From contig NZ_SHKR01000015.1 in the NCBI RefSeq assembly GCF_004217145.1, positions 558,001-622,000 of the forward strand: 64,000 nt of DNA, written 5' to 3'. The notes under the pieces were generated by a model. The model worked only from the letters and a program-made list of their open reading frames with translations. It ran no database searches and was not told where the DNA came from. Source of the DNA: Kribbella rubisoli. Its GTDB lineage: Bacteria; Actinomycetota; Actinomycetes; Propionibacteriales; Kribbellaceae. Positions within the stretch are counted from its first letter, which is position 1. Each line of letters begins with the position of its first letter. A program made the translations under genes and the position numbers. Positions 54,448 to 63,318 of this stretch are shown here, piece after piece.

Positions 54448-56433
54448 TCAGACCTCCACACCAATGGTGCCGGCCGCGTCTCTACTCAGCCGTATGACGA
54501 GGAACTCCAGCGGTGAGGACGGTGACACGCCGACCTCGGCGACCAGTCGACCCTGCTGCTGCAACCAGGGTGGGTTGAGGGCGTCGTCACAGTGCACCCA
54601 GAACGATTCCTGCTCGGTCGCCCCCGCGAAGGCCCCGTCGCGGTAGAGATCTCTGAGCAGTAGCGTCACCGCCTGCGTCAGGTCATGTCGCAGCGCCGGC
54701 GTGTTGGGTTCGAACGCGAGCCACTGTCCGTGCCGCTCAAGCGCCAGCCGCAGCATCGTCATCAGCCGTCTGACACTGAGCTGCCGGAGATCCGGATTCA
54801 TGCTGAGCGTACGCGCGGCAGTCAGCAGGAATCCGTCCCGTTCGGCACGAAAGACGTTGATTCCCAGCGTGTGCAGTCGATCGTGCTCCGCATCGCTGAG
54901 ATCACGGGCGACCCGCACCGCGTCGATGGCGATTTCGGCGGCGGGGCCCCAGGGGAGCCCGAGCCGGCGTTCGCGGGCAGCCGTGATCCCCGCCGCCGCG
55001 GCGGAAGGTGCTAGCCGTCGCAGGTGCCGGCCGCGTCGGTCCTCGGCGATCGTGGCAAGCCACGGGTGGTACGCCGCGGCGTAGCTGCTGTCGAAGGCAG
55101 CCCGCCATCGCGCGAGATCCCGGTACGCCAGCCCGTCGGGGACGTCGAGCAAGGCGACGAACCGCTGCTGTCGTTCGGCCAGCGCCACCACGCGCCGTTG
55201 ACGAACCATCGCCGTGTCCAGGCTGCTGCCGCCGCCTTCCAGCAGGACGGCCGCGGGCTCGACGGGCTCGTACTTGATCGGCTCCTCCATCCCCTCGCAG
55301 GTCCGGAAATCCGGGTACGTCGGCAACCGGCTCGATTCGACCTCCGCCGGTGTGACGACCGTGTCCCACAACAGGTCCGGCGCGCTCAGCAACGCGATCT
55401 CGGGCTCGACACTCATCCTGTCGACGCCGTAGAGCTCGAGGTCGTCGGCGCCGCCGCCAACCGGAAGGAGCTCCGGCGCGACATCACCGAAGAAACTACC
55501 TGGACCGATCCGGTCGAAGCGGTCGACAGCCCGGACGGCGAGCTCGGACCGGGCCGCGCCGAGTCGGGCGTCGGGCGGAACAATTCGCTCCGGCCAAGGC
55601 CCGTGCGGCCGCACCAGCAAGGATTCGTTGCTGAGCACGACTCGCATCGCACGCGGATGACGGAGGCTCAGCCCGAGGCCGTCGAAGCGCTCCTGCCGGC
55701 GGACATCGGCGGCAGGGTCGGTGATGCTCATGCTGGCGGTGATGACGTCGACGTCGAGACTCTGCACCCATGGCTCGCCGACGCCGAGGTCCGGCACGCC
55801 GGTGAGGTCGTCGTGGAGCACTACGACCGTGGCCCGGCCGCCGCGACCGTCTTCACGGACCGCGCTCGACTCGACCCAACGGAACGTGGGATGTCGTCCT
55901 TCGTCGAGCCAGACACGCAGAAGGGTCCCCGGCGCCAAGGCCAGCCCGGCGGGCCTCGTTAGCTGCCGGCCGCCTCCTCCAGCGGTGAACCGGGACGTGG
56001 CGACGAGGGTGCAGGTCACAGCCAGGTCGTTGCCCCAGGCTCCTTCGTTGGCAGCATCCAGCAGCAGTTCGACGGGCGCGGTGCGTTGGTCAGGTCCGGA
56101 CAACGTCAGTCGATGCACGGCCACGGCATCGTCAACCCCTGCCCCGGATGCCCGCGGCAGGGGTGAGACCCGGAGGACCAAAGCCCGTGCGCCGCCCTGC
56201 GCGAAGAACGCGTGGACGGCAGTTCCGAGTCCGCCCGGCGACTGGCCGATGTCGCCGAACATCCATTGGTACTCCGACCACGAGGTCACCGGCGTCGGTA
56301 CGTCGATCGGCCCGCGTGCGGCAACCCCGACGAAGCCGGCGACGTCGAGCCGCACGGCAGCGAACCCGGGTGACGACTGCGCCTCGCCCAAGTAGACCCC
56401 GGGCGCTCCGAGTTCGAGGCCGGTCATTCTCAT
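54448..56433 (-). CDS. Tail sheath protein 2
   Basis: A 661-residue contractile sheath protein. The start LGAPGVYLGEAQSSPG is a sheath N-terminus, and TPVTSWSEYQWMFGDIG with GLGTAVHAFFAQGGARALVL is the family signature. The C-terminus has the typical DLRQLSVRRLMTMLRLALER, LAFEPNTPALRHDL and EQESFWVHCDDALNPP elements. It is longer than a minimal sheath, with a variable central domain. Start: the ATG at 56433, which overlaps the stop of tube 1; the frame up to 56646 is not used. It converts stored strain into contraction together with sheath 1. Confidence 0.94.
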   Translation of the reverse strand: MRMTGLELGAPGVYLGEAQSSPGFAAVRLDVAGFVGVAARGPIDVPTPVTSWSEYQWMFGDIGQSPGGLGTAVHAFFAQGGARALVLRVSPLPRASGAGVDDAVAVHRLTLSGPDQRTAPVELLLDAANEGAWGNDLAVTCTLVATSRFTAGGGGRQLTRPAGLALAPGTLLRVWLDEGRHPTFRWVESSAVREDGRGGRATVVVLHDDLTGVPDLGVGEPWVQSLDVDVITASMSITDPAADVRRQERFDGLGLSLRHPRAMRVVLSNESLLVRPHGPWPERIVPPDARLGAARSELAVRAVDRFDRIGPGSFFGDVAPELLPVGGGADDLELYGVDRMSVEPEIALLSAPDLLWDTVVTPAEVESSRLPTYPDFRTCEGMEEPIKYEPVEPAAVLLEGGGSSLDTAMVRQRRVVALAERQQRFVALLDVPDGLAYRDLARWRAAFDSSYAAAYHPWLATIAEDRRGRHLRRLAPSAAAAGITAARERRLGLPWGPAAEIAIDAVRVARDLSDAEHDRLHTLGINVFRAERDGFLLTAARTLSMNPDLRQLSVRRLMTMLRLALERHGQWLAFEPNTPALRHDLTQAVTLLLRDLYRDGAFAGATEQESFWVHCDDALNPPWLQQQGRLVAEVGVSPSSPLEFLVIRLSRDAAGTIGVEV

Positions 56434-56888
56434 AGCGAGATGAATTCGATCTGCTGGAGCGTCAGGACGAGCGCTTCCGTGGCGACGGCGTCGGTACCGC
56501 CCTTGGCCGACAGCGTGGGGCCGGTCCACTTCTTCGGCTGTGTCGTCCGCAGTACCCACTGACACACCGGTGTCCGAGCCTCGTCGAGCAAGGTTACGGT
56601 GACGGTCCGAGGATCGTACGTGCCCTCCCGCGTCGCCTTGATCCACTCGAACAGTCTGAGGTCGCCGATAATGCCGCGCTTGAGCGTGACGTCGTTCGTC
56701 GTGTGGACGTTCGGGATCTTGCGGACGTGGTTCTGCTTGTCGTTACCGTTGCGGTACTCGGAGAACTTCACTTCGACCTCCGCGCCGGAGAAGTCCGAGA
56801 AGCCTCCGGAGATCTGGTCCTCGCCGCCGGTGTCGCCGAGCTTCACCATGAAGTTGAAGGCGCCGTACGGGTTGTCTCGCAATGCCAT
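56430..56888 (-). CDS. Tail tube protein 1
   Basis: A 152-residue tube protein of the gp19-like family: NPYGAFNFMVKLGDTGGEDQ, FSDFSGAEVEVKFSEYRNG, VTLKRGIIGDLRLFEWIKA, TVTVTLLDEARTPVCQWVLR, ending with EALVLTLQQIEFI. Length and order are normal. It forms hexameric rings stacked inside the sheath. ATG start with GGAGGGTG upstream, 34 bases after the sheath 1 gene. Confidence 0.95.
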   Translation of the reverse strand: MALRDNPYGAFNFMVKLGDTGGEDQISGGFSDFSGAEVEVKFSEYRNGNDKQNHVRKIPNVHTTNDVTLKRGIIGDLRLFEWIKATREGTYDPRTVTVTLLDEARTPVCQWVLRTTQPKKWTGPTLSAKGGTDAVATEALVLTLQQIEFISL

Positions 56889-56922
56889 CTCACCCTCCAG
56901 TCTCGAGTCTCACGGTGCCGGG

Positions 56923-58752
56923 TTAGCTGCGCCGCGAATCGGCGGTCCACTGACCAATGCGGAAGATGACGAACTCTGCGGGATACGTCGGAGCGACGCC
57001 GATCAGGCAGATCATCCGGCCGTTGTCCAGATCGTTCTGCGTCATCGTCGTGCGGTCGCAGCGCACGAAGAACGCCTCCTCCGGACGGGTGCCCATCAGC
57101 GCTCCGGTCTGCCACACCGTGATCAGGAAGTCCTCGATCGTCTGGCGGATCGAGCCCCAGAGTCGTTCGTTGTTCGGCTCGAACACCGCCCACTGCGTGG
57201 ACTTGTCGATCGAGTGCTCGAGGTAGATGAAGAGCCTGCGGACATTGACGTACTTCCACTCCGGGTCGGACGAAATCGTCCGTGCCCCCCAGACCCGGTT
57301 CGCGCGCCCCTCGAAGAACCTGAGCGCGTTGATGCCCTCAGGGTTGAGCACGCTCTGGCGCGCATACGTCACGTTGGTTACGAAGCGGGTGATGCCCAGT
57401 ACCACCTCGTTGGCAGGAGCCTTGTGCACCCCGCGCTCGATATCGGACCGCGCATAGATTCCAGCCACGGCACCTGACGGCGGGATGTCCAATGTAGTCG
57501 GTGGCATGGACGGGTCCTGCGGCCCCGTCGGATCGATGATACGCAACCACGGGTAGTACAGCGCGGCGTACTTACTGTCGAATTTGGAGCGGAACGCGCG
57601 GACCTCGGAGATCGAGCTCTCGTCAGGCGGGTCGACGATGGCGATCCGGTACCGCTGCTGCTCGCAATGACGGATCAGCGCGTCGACGGCAGTCTTCGCA
57701 CTGTCGAGGTCGCTCAAGTTGGTCGAGTCGGGCATCGCGACGATGGCGATGTCGTCGATCTCGCCCAGCGCGGCGAGACCGGTCGCCGGCGCCAGTCCGT
57801 CCGGATCGGCAGGTTTGCCCTCGAGTTCGGTCGCACCAGGTTGGCTACCGTCGGATCCACCGGTCAGGTAAGCGCCGTCGTCGGCGGCCAGCATCGCGGC
57901 GAGCATGGCTGTGGCGTCGGGCTCGGGTTGGCCGGGTGGTGTGCGGAGCCAGACCAGCGAGGTATCGTCCGCGGGGTCGACGGCCTGCAGCACACCGCCG
58001 ATGAATCGCCTGTGCTCGGAGCCGAGCTCGAGCCCGGTGTAGACGTCCAGTCGGTCGCCGAGATGAACCTCGACGTCAGTCGTGATGTGGAAGGCCGCCT
58101 GGCCTGCAGTAGGTTGGTTGAACCCACCCTGGCCGTCGCCGTAGCCAAGGACCCCGTTCTGTCGTTCAACGATCAGCAAGGTGCCCGGGGCCTGGTCGTC
58201 AGGGATCGTCGGTGCCTGGCCCGCGCCATCCAGGGCAGCAGTCTCGACGGCGGCTCCGGGCAGAACGCCCCGCAGTTGGGTACCGACCTGGATGTTCTTC
58301 GAGCGCCTGAACTTCACGACGACCTTGATGTTCGCCCCGACGGATCCTGGCCAGCGCGCGCACCACTCCAGAACGGGTGGGTTGGCACCCGACGGGATGC
58401 CGAGGCGTGCGAAGTCACCCACCGGTCCTGCTCCGACCCCGTCCTCGGTCGCGTGGAGAACGCGCTGCACGTACAGGCGCCGCCCGCCATTGCCGAAGAA
58501 TGCGCGGGCCGCGAGAGCGAGCTGGCAGGGGTCCAGGCCGACCCGCAGGCCGCCGAAGATTCGCTCGTACTCAGTAAGACTCGTGACGAGTACCGGGCCG
58601 GTGGCCATCCGGATGTCGTTGGCGGGATGCCGGACCGGACCGTACTGCGTCACTCCGACCATGCCGAACGTACTCGTCGGGACACCCTCGATCGAACGCG
58701 ATCTGAAGCTGGTCTCTTCGACGTAGACGCCGGGAGTCAGGTACTCGGGCAT
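56923..58752 (-). CDS. Tail sheath protein 1
   Basis: A 609-residue sheath protein. The N-terminus LTPGVYVEETSFRSRSIEGV and LALAARAFFGNGGRRLYVQR are diagnostic, and the C-terminus carries ALRFFEGRANRVWGARTIS, YVNVRRLFIYLEHSIDKSTQ, EPNNERLWGSIRQTI and EEAFFVRCDRTTMTQNDLDN. ATG at 58752 with CAGGAGG. It is the first of two sheath genes, as in systems with hetero-sheaths. Confidence 0.96.
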   Translation of the reverse strand: MPEYLTPGVYVEETSFRSRSIEGVPTSTFGMVGVTQYGPVRHPANDIRMATGPVLVTSLTEYERIFGGLRVGLDPCQLALAARAFFGNGGRRLYVQRVLHATEDGVGAGPVGDFARLGIPSGANPPVLEWCARWPGSVGANIKVVVKFRRSKNIQVGTQLRGVLPGAAVETAALDGAGQAPTIPDDQAPGTLLIVERQNGVLGYGDGQGGFNQPTAGQAAFHITTDVEVHLGDRLDVYTGLELGSEHRRFIGGVLQAVDPADDTSLVWLRTPPGQPEPDATAMLAAMLAADDGAYLTGGSDGSQPGATELEGKPADPDGLAPATGLAALGEIDDIAIVAMPDSTNLSDLDSAKTAVDALIRHCEQQRYRIAIVDPPDESSISEVRAFRSKFDSKYAALYYPWLRIIDPTGPQDPSMPPTTLDIPPSGAVAGIYARSDIERGVHKAPANEVVLGITRFVTNVTYARQSVLNPEGINALRFFEGRANRVWGARTISSDPEWKYVNVRRLFIYLEHSIDKSTQWAVFEPNNERLWGSIRQTIEDFLITVWQTGALMGTRPEEAFFVRCDRTTMTQNDLDNGRMICLIGVAPTYPAEFVIFRIGQWTADSRRS

Positions 58753-58773
58753 GGTCGACCTCCTGGGTCTCGA

Positions 58774-59691
58774 TTACGGGGTGAAGATGACGTCGGCGAG
58801 GGCGGTGATCCGGCCTGGGACGACGGGGCGTACGACGTCCTGCGCGGATGTCAGGTAGCCGTCCGGTACCGCGACGCCGATCGTGACGTCGTCCTGGACC
58901 GGAGGTGGCGGCGGCAGGGGCTCGCGGGGGAGTGGCTCCCGCACGAGGTCCCACAACGGGTCGGTTGCGGTGTTGCCGACTGTCTGTTCGTCGCCCGAGG
59001 GCACGTGGATCCGGATTGCAATGTCGACCGGTGCGGACGGTATGCCGCTGCCCAGCCTGTCGAGCAGGACGAGGACCTGCCCGTGTTCGTCACAGTGTCC
59101 CCAGCCCAGCCGGTTCCCGGCAGCGTCGAACAGCTCGACGCGAGCCCACCGCGCCGGTTCGCCCTCGCGCAGGACGCGCGTCCGGATGCCGGTCGCACCT
59201 CCTGGTACGCCGTACGCCGCCCCGGGCATCAGCCACGGGCGGATGCTTCGGCTCATCGCCGGGATGACCGGACCACTTGGTGGTTCCGCGTCCGGTCTAC
59301 GGATCTCGCCGAGGGTCCAGATGGGCACGGTGAAGCGGCGCGGTACGAAGCGACCTGCCGGGTCGGTCAGTCGGAGCGCTATTTCCGGCGGACGAACAGG
59401 TGACGGGTCGTTCGGCAGTGGTGACGGTTGAGGCGGAATCGTCGGGTCGTGCAGCAGGATGTACGCCGCTGAGGCGCGCACCGGGATGGCGAGCCGCTGC
59501 GGATCGATGTTCGGTCGGCGCACCAAAGAGCGTGTCGTTTCACGGCCGACCCGGACACCTGGTGGCGCCGCACGTCGCGTGACGGCATCGACAGGAACGA
59601 TGGCGAGCGCCAAGCGGTGAGCGACCTCGGTGCGGCCCAGCGAGGTCCCGACCGTACCCAGCGGAGGGTCGATGCCTTGATGGACGGTCAC
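58774..59691 (-). CDS. Injection-system accessory protein with Ig-like regulatory domain
   Basis: A 305-residue protein with no membrane segment. An Ig-like fold is likely at about residues 165-225 (RTRVLREGEPARWARVELFD, AAGNRLGWGHCDEHGQVLVL), a pattern of carboxypeptidase-regulatory-like domains. A proline-rich linker (PLPREPLPPPPPVQDD) precedes the last strands. It overlaps the DUF4255 gene as ATGA and precedes sheath 1. It is probably a minor structural or assembly protein; not otherwise recognised. Confidence 0.65.
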   Translation of the reverse strand: MTVHQGIDPPLGTVGTSLGRTEVAHRLALAIVPVDAVTRRAAPPGVRVGRETTRSLVRRPNIDPQRLAIPVRASAAYILLHDPTIPPQPSPLPNDPSPVRPPEIALRLTDPAGRFVPRRFTVPIWTLGEIRRPDAEPPSGPVIPAMSRSIRPWLMPGAAYGVPGGATGIRTRVLREGEPARWARVELFDAAGNRLGWGHCDEHGQVLVLLDRLGSGIPSAPVDIAIRIHVPSGDEQTVGNTATDPLWDLVREPLPREPLPPPPPVQDDVTIGVAVPDGYLTSAQDVVRPVVPGRITALADVIFTP

Positions 59692-60305
59692 GAGGGCTGC
59701 CTGCCGATCGCATCGACCTGATTTCCGATCGTGGTGACCCGCTCGGCCGTCGGCGTGGCGCCGGCATCGATGACGATGACGCGCGCTACGTACGGCAGGC
59801 AGAGGCGATAGTCGGTGGTCAACGCCTGGAATGCCTCGCTCATCGAGTCGAGTGCGAGCTCGTCCGGTACCACCTGGACCATGTCGCCGGGGTCCCAGTC
59901 ACCGGAGGGATCGAGCCGCGGCCCGGTGAGCAGGCTGTTCGCCTCGAGAATCCGGGCCGTCAGCCCCAGCCACTCCAGTTCGTTCTCGACGACCTGGTCC
60001 CACGCCGAGATCATCAGATGCATGCGTAGCGGCACCCGTGGGATCCCGTCGCCAGCCGCAACTGCTGACCATCCTGGCCTGGTCTCCCGATCGACGCTGA
60101 TCCGGTAGCAGTAAAGGGAGACCGCCGGGAACCTGATCACAGCGGACGGACTGCTGTTGACCTGATCGAAGTCCGCGGTGCCCGCGAGCACGGCGGTCGG
60201 ACACCGCAGCGGCGCCGGACGCTCGCTGCGGAACCCGAAGTTGAGAATCTCGACCACGCTGCGGCCCAGCGCGGCCAGCGCCTTGTAGCCGGCCATGGAA
60301 GCCAT
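59688..60305 (-). CDS. DUF4255 protein (Afp16-like tail terminator)
   Basis: A 205-residue protein of the DUF4255 kind, which caps the tube and sheath in Afp/PVC-type systems: LGRSVVEILNFGFRSER at the start, SAVIRFPAVSLYCYRISVDR, VPLRMHLMISAWDQVVENEL and LGLTARILEANSLLTGP in the middle, and a C-terminal WDPGDMVQVVPDELALDSMS followed by LCLPYVARVIVI. First gene of the operon. Start at 60305 or nine bases later (60296); neither has a strong ribosome-binding site. Confidence 0.88.
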   Translation of the reverse strand: MASMAGYKALAALGRSVVEILNFGFRSERPAPLRCPTAVLAGTADFDQVNSSPSAVIRFPAVSLYCYRISVDRETRPGWSAVAAGDGIPRVPLRMHLMISAWDQVVENELEWLGLTARILEANSLLTGPRLDPSGDWDPGDMVQVVPDELALDSMSEAFQALTTDYRLCLPYVARVIVIDAGATPTAERVTTIGNQVDAIGRQPS

Positions 60306-60414
60306 GCTCGGAGGCGCCCGTCACCACCGCGTCGCGGACGGTGCTATGCAAGGGCGACGGCCCCGTGACAACCCATCGTCAGACTCGCCGGAGAGGTCGA
60401 CGAAGGAGGAGACG
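60306..60414. promoter_or_regulatory. Divergent promoter region of the injection-system operon
   Basis: Only 109 bases separate the first gene of the leftward operon from the rightward coiled-coil gene, so both promoters must lie here or within the coding starts. On the minus strand TTGTCA is followed, after about 18-19 bases, by a TAGCAC-like sequence, a weak possible promoter. On the plus side the last 15 bases hold a strong GAAGGAGGAG ribosome-binding site. Confidence 0.4.
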
Positions 60415-61329
60415 ATGGGTACCGAGACCGACACACCGCAGACCACCGGTAACTGTGCCGGGTGCGACCCGGGTGGGCTCGCCTGCAGCACCGAGATGTA
60501 CAAGCGACAGGCCGAGGTCGCGGAGGAGTCGGCAAAGGCCCTCGACAAGTACCAGGAGAAGTTCGAGTCGGCCCGGGCCGCCTATGCGAAGGCGCGCGCT
60601 GACGCGAAGGCGGATGTGGAGAAGGCGAAGCAGGACCTCGAGACCGTCAAGCAGGCACTGTGCAAACTCAGCATTGAGGATCGCAAGTGCCTTCGCGACT
60701 CCTACAACAAGGTGTACCAGGCAATCAAGGACTGCAGCGGTACGACCGGTGGTTGCTGTGTCGGCGACTGCTCGTACCCGACCGAGGCAACCGATAGCGA
60801 GACCACGAGCAGCCTGGCCGGCCTGATCGATCAGTACCGTCAGGCGGCCGCAACCAATCAGGCCTGCTTCGCGAATCTCATCAAGCTTCTTGACACCATC
60901 CCGGCCGAGATCACAACGCTGAAGAAAGACGTCGGAGATCTCGTCGACCAGGTCGGCAAGGCGGCTGACAAGGACGTGCTGGTCCGGCTCTACGCGAAGT
61001 ATCTGGTGGTTCGGCTCGGCCTTGAGGGTGACCGTCTCTTCGGTGGTTTCACCTCGGTGAACGCGTACGTCGATTGCCTCTGCCGCGCGATGCAGTGCAG
61101 CTACGCCGCCTGGCAGGCCGTCATCGAGCTCGAGGGCCGTAAGGCCAGGCTCGACTGCGAGGACCGTGCACGGAAGGCTGAGTGTGAGCGCAAGCGCAAG
61201 GACATCGTCGAGGACATTCTGTGTGAGTACGAGAAATGCAAGCCCACGACACCGTCGGATCCGGGCACCCATGAACCCGACTGCGGTTGCGGTCAGCATC
61301 ACGGCGACTCGGTCGACGACGTGCCCTGA
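60415..61329 (+). CDS. Cysteine-rich coiled-coil protein next to the injection system
   Basis: A 304-residue protein dominated by charged coiled coil (residues 28-90: YKRQAEVAEESAKALDKYQE, ADAKADVEKAKQDLETVKQA). It has many cysteine pairs: CAGCDPGGLAC at the start, TGGCCVGDC near 115-123, CLCRAMQC near 225, and CGCGQHH near the C-terminus. The pattern suggests metal or disulphide links between helices. Divergent from the operon and followed by the SARP gene, it is probably part of the system or a cargo-like protein. ATG at 60415 with GGAGGAG; the longer frame to 60295 is not needed. Not recognised as a named family. Confidence 0.8.
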   Translation: MGTETDTPQTTGNCAGCDPGGLACSTEMYKRQAEVAEESAKALDKYQEKFESARAAYAKARADAKADVEKAKQDLETVKQALCKLSIEDRKCLRDSYNKVYQAIKDCSGTTGGCCVGDCSYPTEATDSETTSSLAGLIDQYRQAAATNQACFANLIKLLDTIPAEITTLKKDVGDLVDQVGKAADKDVLVRLYAKYLVVRLGLEGDRLFGGFTSVNAYVDCLCRAMQCSYAAWQAVIELEGRKARLDCEDRARKAECERKRKDIVEDILCEYEKCKPTTPSDPGTHEPDCGCGQHHGDSVDDVP

Positions 61330-61363
61330 GCCGATGATCGGATGGTCGAGCATCGCTAGGACG

Positions 61364-61387
61364 GTGGGCCGTGGCCGCACGGCCCAC
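61364..61387. terminator. Hairpin between convergent genes
   Basis: GTGGGCCGTG at 61364-61373 and CACGGCCCAC at 61378-61387 form a perfect 10-bp stem with a GCCG loop between the coiled-coil gene and the SARP gene. It is probably a terminator for both directions. Confidence 0.8.
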
Positions 61388-61404
61388 TCGTGCGGAGGGC
61401 CGGT

Positions 61405-62208
61405 CTACGGACCGGCCGACGGAGCCTGGGCCTTCGCCAGTCCGACCAGCGCGGCGAGGTTCGGGTCCGGGTCGACTCCGAGTTCACGCCGGACTAGGCG
61501 CCAGTACTCGAGATGGATCCTGCGGGCCTCGACGAGGTTGCCTTCGGCCAGATGAGCCTCGACCAGCGTTCGATGGGCGCTCTGCCGCAACGGCTCGACC
61601 CGGACGGCCTCGAGTGCCACCTCGATGGCATGCGCGTACCTTCGGGTTTGGACGAGCTGGCGACTCAGTGCCTCGAACGCATGCAGCACTCGCTGGCGAA
61701 GTCGTTCCCGCTCGAAGATGACCCAGTCGTCGTACCATCCCGGCAGCAGGTCCAGCGCATCTCCGCCCCAGCGCGGGAGTCGCAGCTCGTCGGCTGAGGC
61801 GTGGCCCTCGATCACCCGCTGCGCCCAGTTGTCGATGGTGCTGATGTCCACCGAGATCGCCGGGTCGAGCCACAGCGCACATTTGTCGGCGCGCAGTACG
61901 TCGATCCCGGCGCCCTTCAGGCGCCACAGCGACGAACGCAGGTTGCCGGCGGCACGATCGTCGTCGCCGAGGGGCCACAAAGTTCCCGCGGTGAGCCGCC
62001 GGTCGACCCTTCCGTCGTGCAGCGCGATGAACGCGAGCAACCGCTTACTTCCCTCCGGCACACCTAGACGGCGGTTGCCCCTGACAACGAACGGCCCGCC
62101 GAGCAGACACAGCTGTGTTCCACCGTTGGAGTCGTGAACCAGGGCACCGAGCGCGCCGGCGCCCTCCCGAACCGGCGCCAGCCCCCTTGGAGATACGTAA
62201 GCAGTCAC
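61405..62208 (-). CDS. SARP-family transcriptional regulator (BTAD domain)
   Basis: A 267-residue Streptomyces antibiotic regulatory protein-type regulator. A winged-helix domain at residues about 30-120 (LCLLGGPFVVRGNRRLGVPE, SKRLLAFIALHDGRVDRRLT, LWPLGDDDRAAGNLRSSLWR) is followed by the bacterial transcriptional activation domain (YDDWVIFERERLRQRVLHAF, HAIEVALEAVRVEPLRQSAH, LEYWRLVRRELGVDPDPN). GTG start with AGGGGGG twelve bases upstream. No ATPase is attached. It is the best candidate for controlling the nearby injection operon, by position only. Confidence 0.88.
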   Translation of the reverse strand: MTAYVSPRGLAPVREGAGALGALVHDSNGGTQLCLLGGPFVVRGNRRLGVPEGSKRLLAFIALHDGRVDRRLTAGTLWPLGDDDRAAGNLRSSLWRLKGAGIDVLRADKCALWLDPAISVDISTIDNWAQRVIEGHASADELRLPRWGGDALDLLPGWYDDWVIFERERLRQRVLHAFEALSRQLVQTRRYAHAIEVALEAVRVEPLRQSAHRTLVEAHLAEGNLVEARRIHLEYWRLVRRELGVDPDPNLAALVGLAKAQAPSAGP

Positions 62209-62251
62209 AGGAACCCCCCTGTCTACGTGTCAGCAGACTAGATTTTGGGCG

Positions 62252-62392
62252 TCACCGGGCTGTCACCCGGAAAGCCCCATCGCAAGCTCCAAGACCGGCA
62301 GGCGTGCAGACCCGGCGAACATCAAATGCTTCATCCACAGGCGTCGAGCACGTGGCTCGTTCTTCGACGAATTCGTTCGACAGGCTCGTCAT
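62252..62392 (-). CDS. Possible small leader peptide before the SARP gene
   Basis: A 46-codon frame from an ATG preceded by GAGAGGGAG, ending 43 bases before the SARP start on the same strand. It encodes an acidic-then-basic peptide with three cysteines (ERATCSTP, RRVCTPAGLGACDG). There is no recognisable maturation enzyme nearby, so a modified peptide cannot be claimed. It may be a leader or a chance frame. Confidence 0.3.
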   Translation of the reverse strand: MTSLSNEFVEERATCSTPVDEAFDVRRVCTPAGLGACDGAFRVTAR

Positions 62393-62826
62393 GGTGGTTC
62401 TCCCTCTCAGATGATCTCGCCGTCTCCGATCAGGAGCCAAGGTCCCCCAGCCGGCGCCCCAGGCTGCTCCTCACCTTGCTCGATACCTGAACACATCCGG
62501 AAGTTGCGATCCAGCTCGACATCCGCACAGGGAAATAGTCCTCGTCCGGAACCAACTGCGTGAAAGTTGCTGGCGATCGAGCGGAGTTGGGAAAATCCGT
62601 CGACCCTTCCGATCGCGACGTACAAGCAAGCGAACGAGTAGCCGCAGTCCCCGCTCGTCGATCAGTTTGTGCGCGACGCAAGGAAAGATGTCGCAATGGC
62701 AGATTGCCTTGCTGTAGGAGTTGCGTGCGGAGTCAGCTTCCAGACGATTTGTGCAGCCTGAACACAGGACTACGAATACGCTCGTCCCAGCGCGGCTGAT
62801 TCGGCGCGAACTGCTCCGTGACGAAC
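62393..62826. other. Region without a recognisable gene
   Basis: Short frames occur on both strands but none has a ribosome-binding site or a protein I recognise. One minus-strand frame near 62470-62690 has coding-like composition and could be a gene remnant. Confidence 0.35.
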
Positions 62827-63318
62827 CTAAGCCTTGGCATCTGGTCCTACATCCCGTTGCGCTGAGGCCGCGGCGGTGCGCGCGCGTGCGGGTGATCTGT
62901 GGGCCGTACGGTCGAATTCGGCGACCTCCCACTCGACCAGGTCTGCGACGTCCTCGACAAGCTCGGCACAACTCAAGCTCTTGACGTTGAAGAGCGCGAC
63001 CTCGGTCTTGATGTGTGCCAGAGTCCGGGCTCGTGGCGGTCCGGTGCGTTGCCATCCGAAGATGTGGCGCGCCCCGCCGGCAACCGCCGCGAGGGCGCCG
63101 AGAGTTGCTGCCAGCCAGGGAGCCCAACCAGCCGCGGTGGCGACGGGCACTGCCGCCGCTGCGCCAATGGCAATGATTTCCAACGTGTAGTTACCGTTGC
63201 GGGCGACCAGCGCCGCCGTGCTGTACCACTGCAACTCATCGCACACGTACTGAGGGATCTCGCACGCGACCTTCGGCTTCGTCCCACGGTTACCGGAGGA
63301 TTGCTCATCGGGGACCAT
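62827..63318 (-). CDS. Small SLATT / DUF4231-type membrane protein
   Basis: A 163-residue membrane protein. The N-terminal DELQWYSTAALVARNGNYTL followed by EIIAIGAAAAVPVATAAGWA and WLAATLGALAAVAGGARHIF is the DUF4231 pattern: a Q-WY...A...R..Y element and a two-helix hairpin. The C-terminal HIKTEVALFNV matches the 'LK.E..L' segment. It is a distant relative of the protein at 32076-32960, but no SLOG or TIR partner is beside it. I chose the ATG at 63318; the ribosome-binding site is poor and the frame continues to 63471, so the start is uncertain. It ends in an Arg/Ala-rich tail. Confidence 0.65.
   Translation of the reverse strand: MVPDEQSSGNRGTKPKVACEIPQYVCDELQWYSTAALVARNGNYTLEIIAIGAAAAVPVATAAGWAPWLAATLGALAAVAGGARHIFGWQRTGPPRARTLAHIKTEVALFNVKSLSCAELVEDVADLVEWEVAEFDRTAHRSPARARTAAASAQRDVGPDAKA

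Noticed and set aside
33592..60305. A prophage
   Set aside because: Only tail-type structural genes plus an AAA+ ATPase are present; capsid, portal, terminase, replication, lysis and integrase genes are absent.
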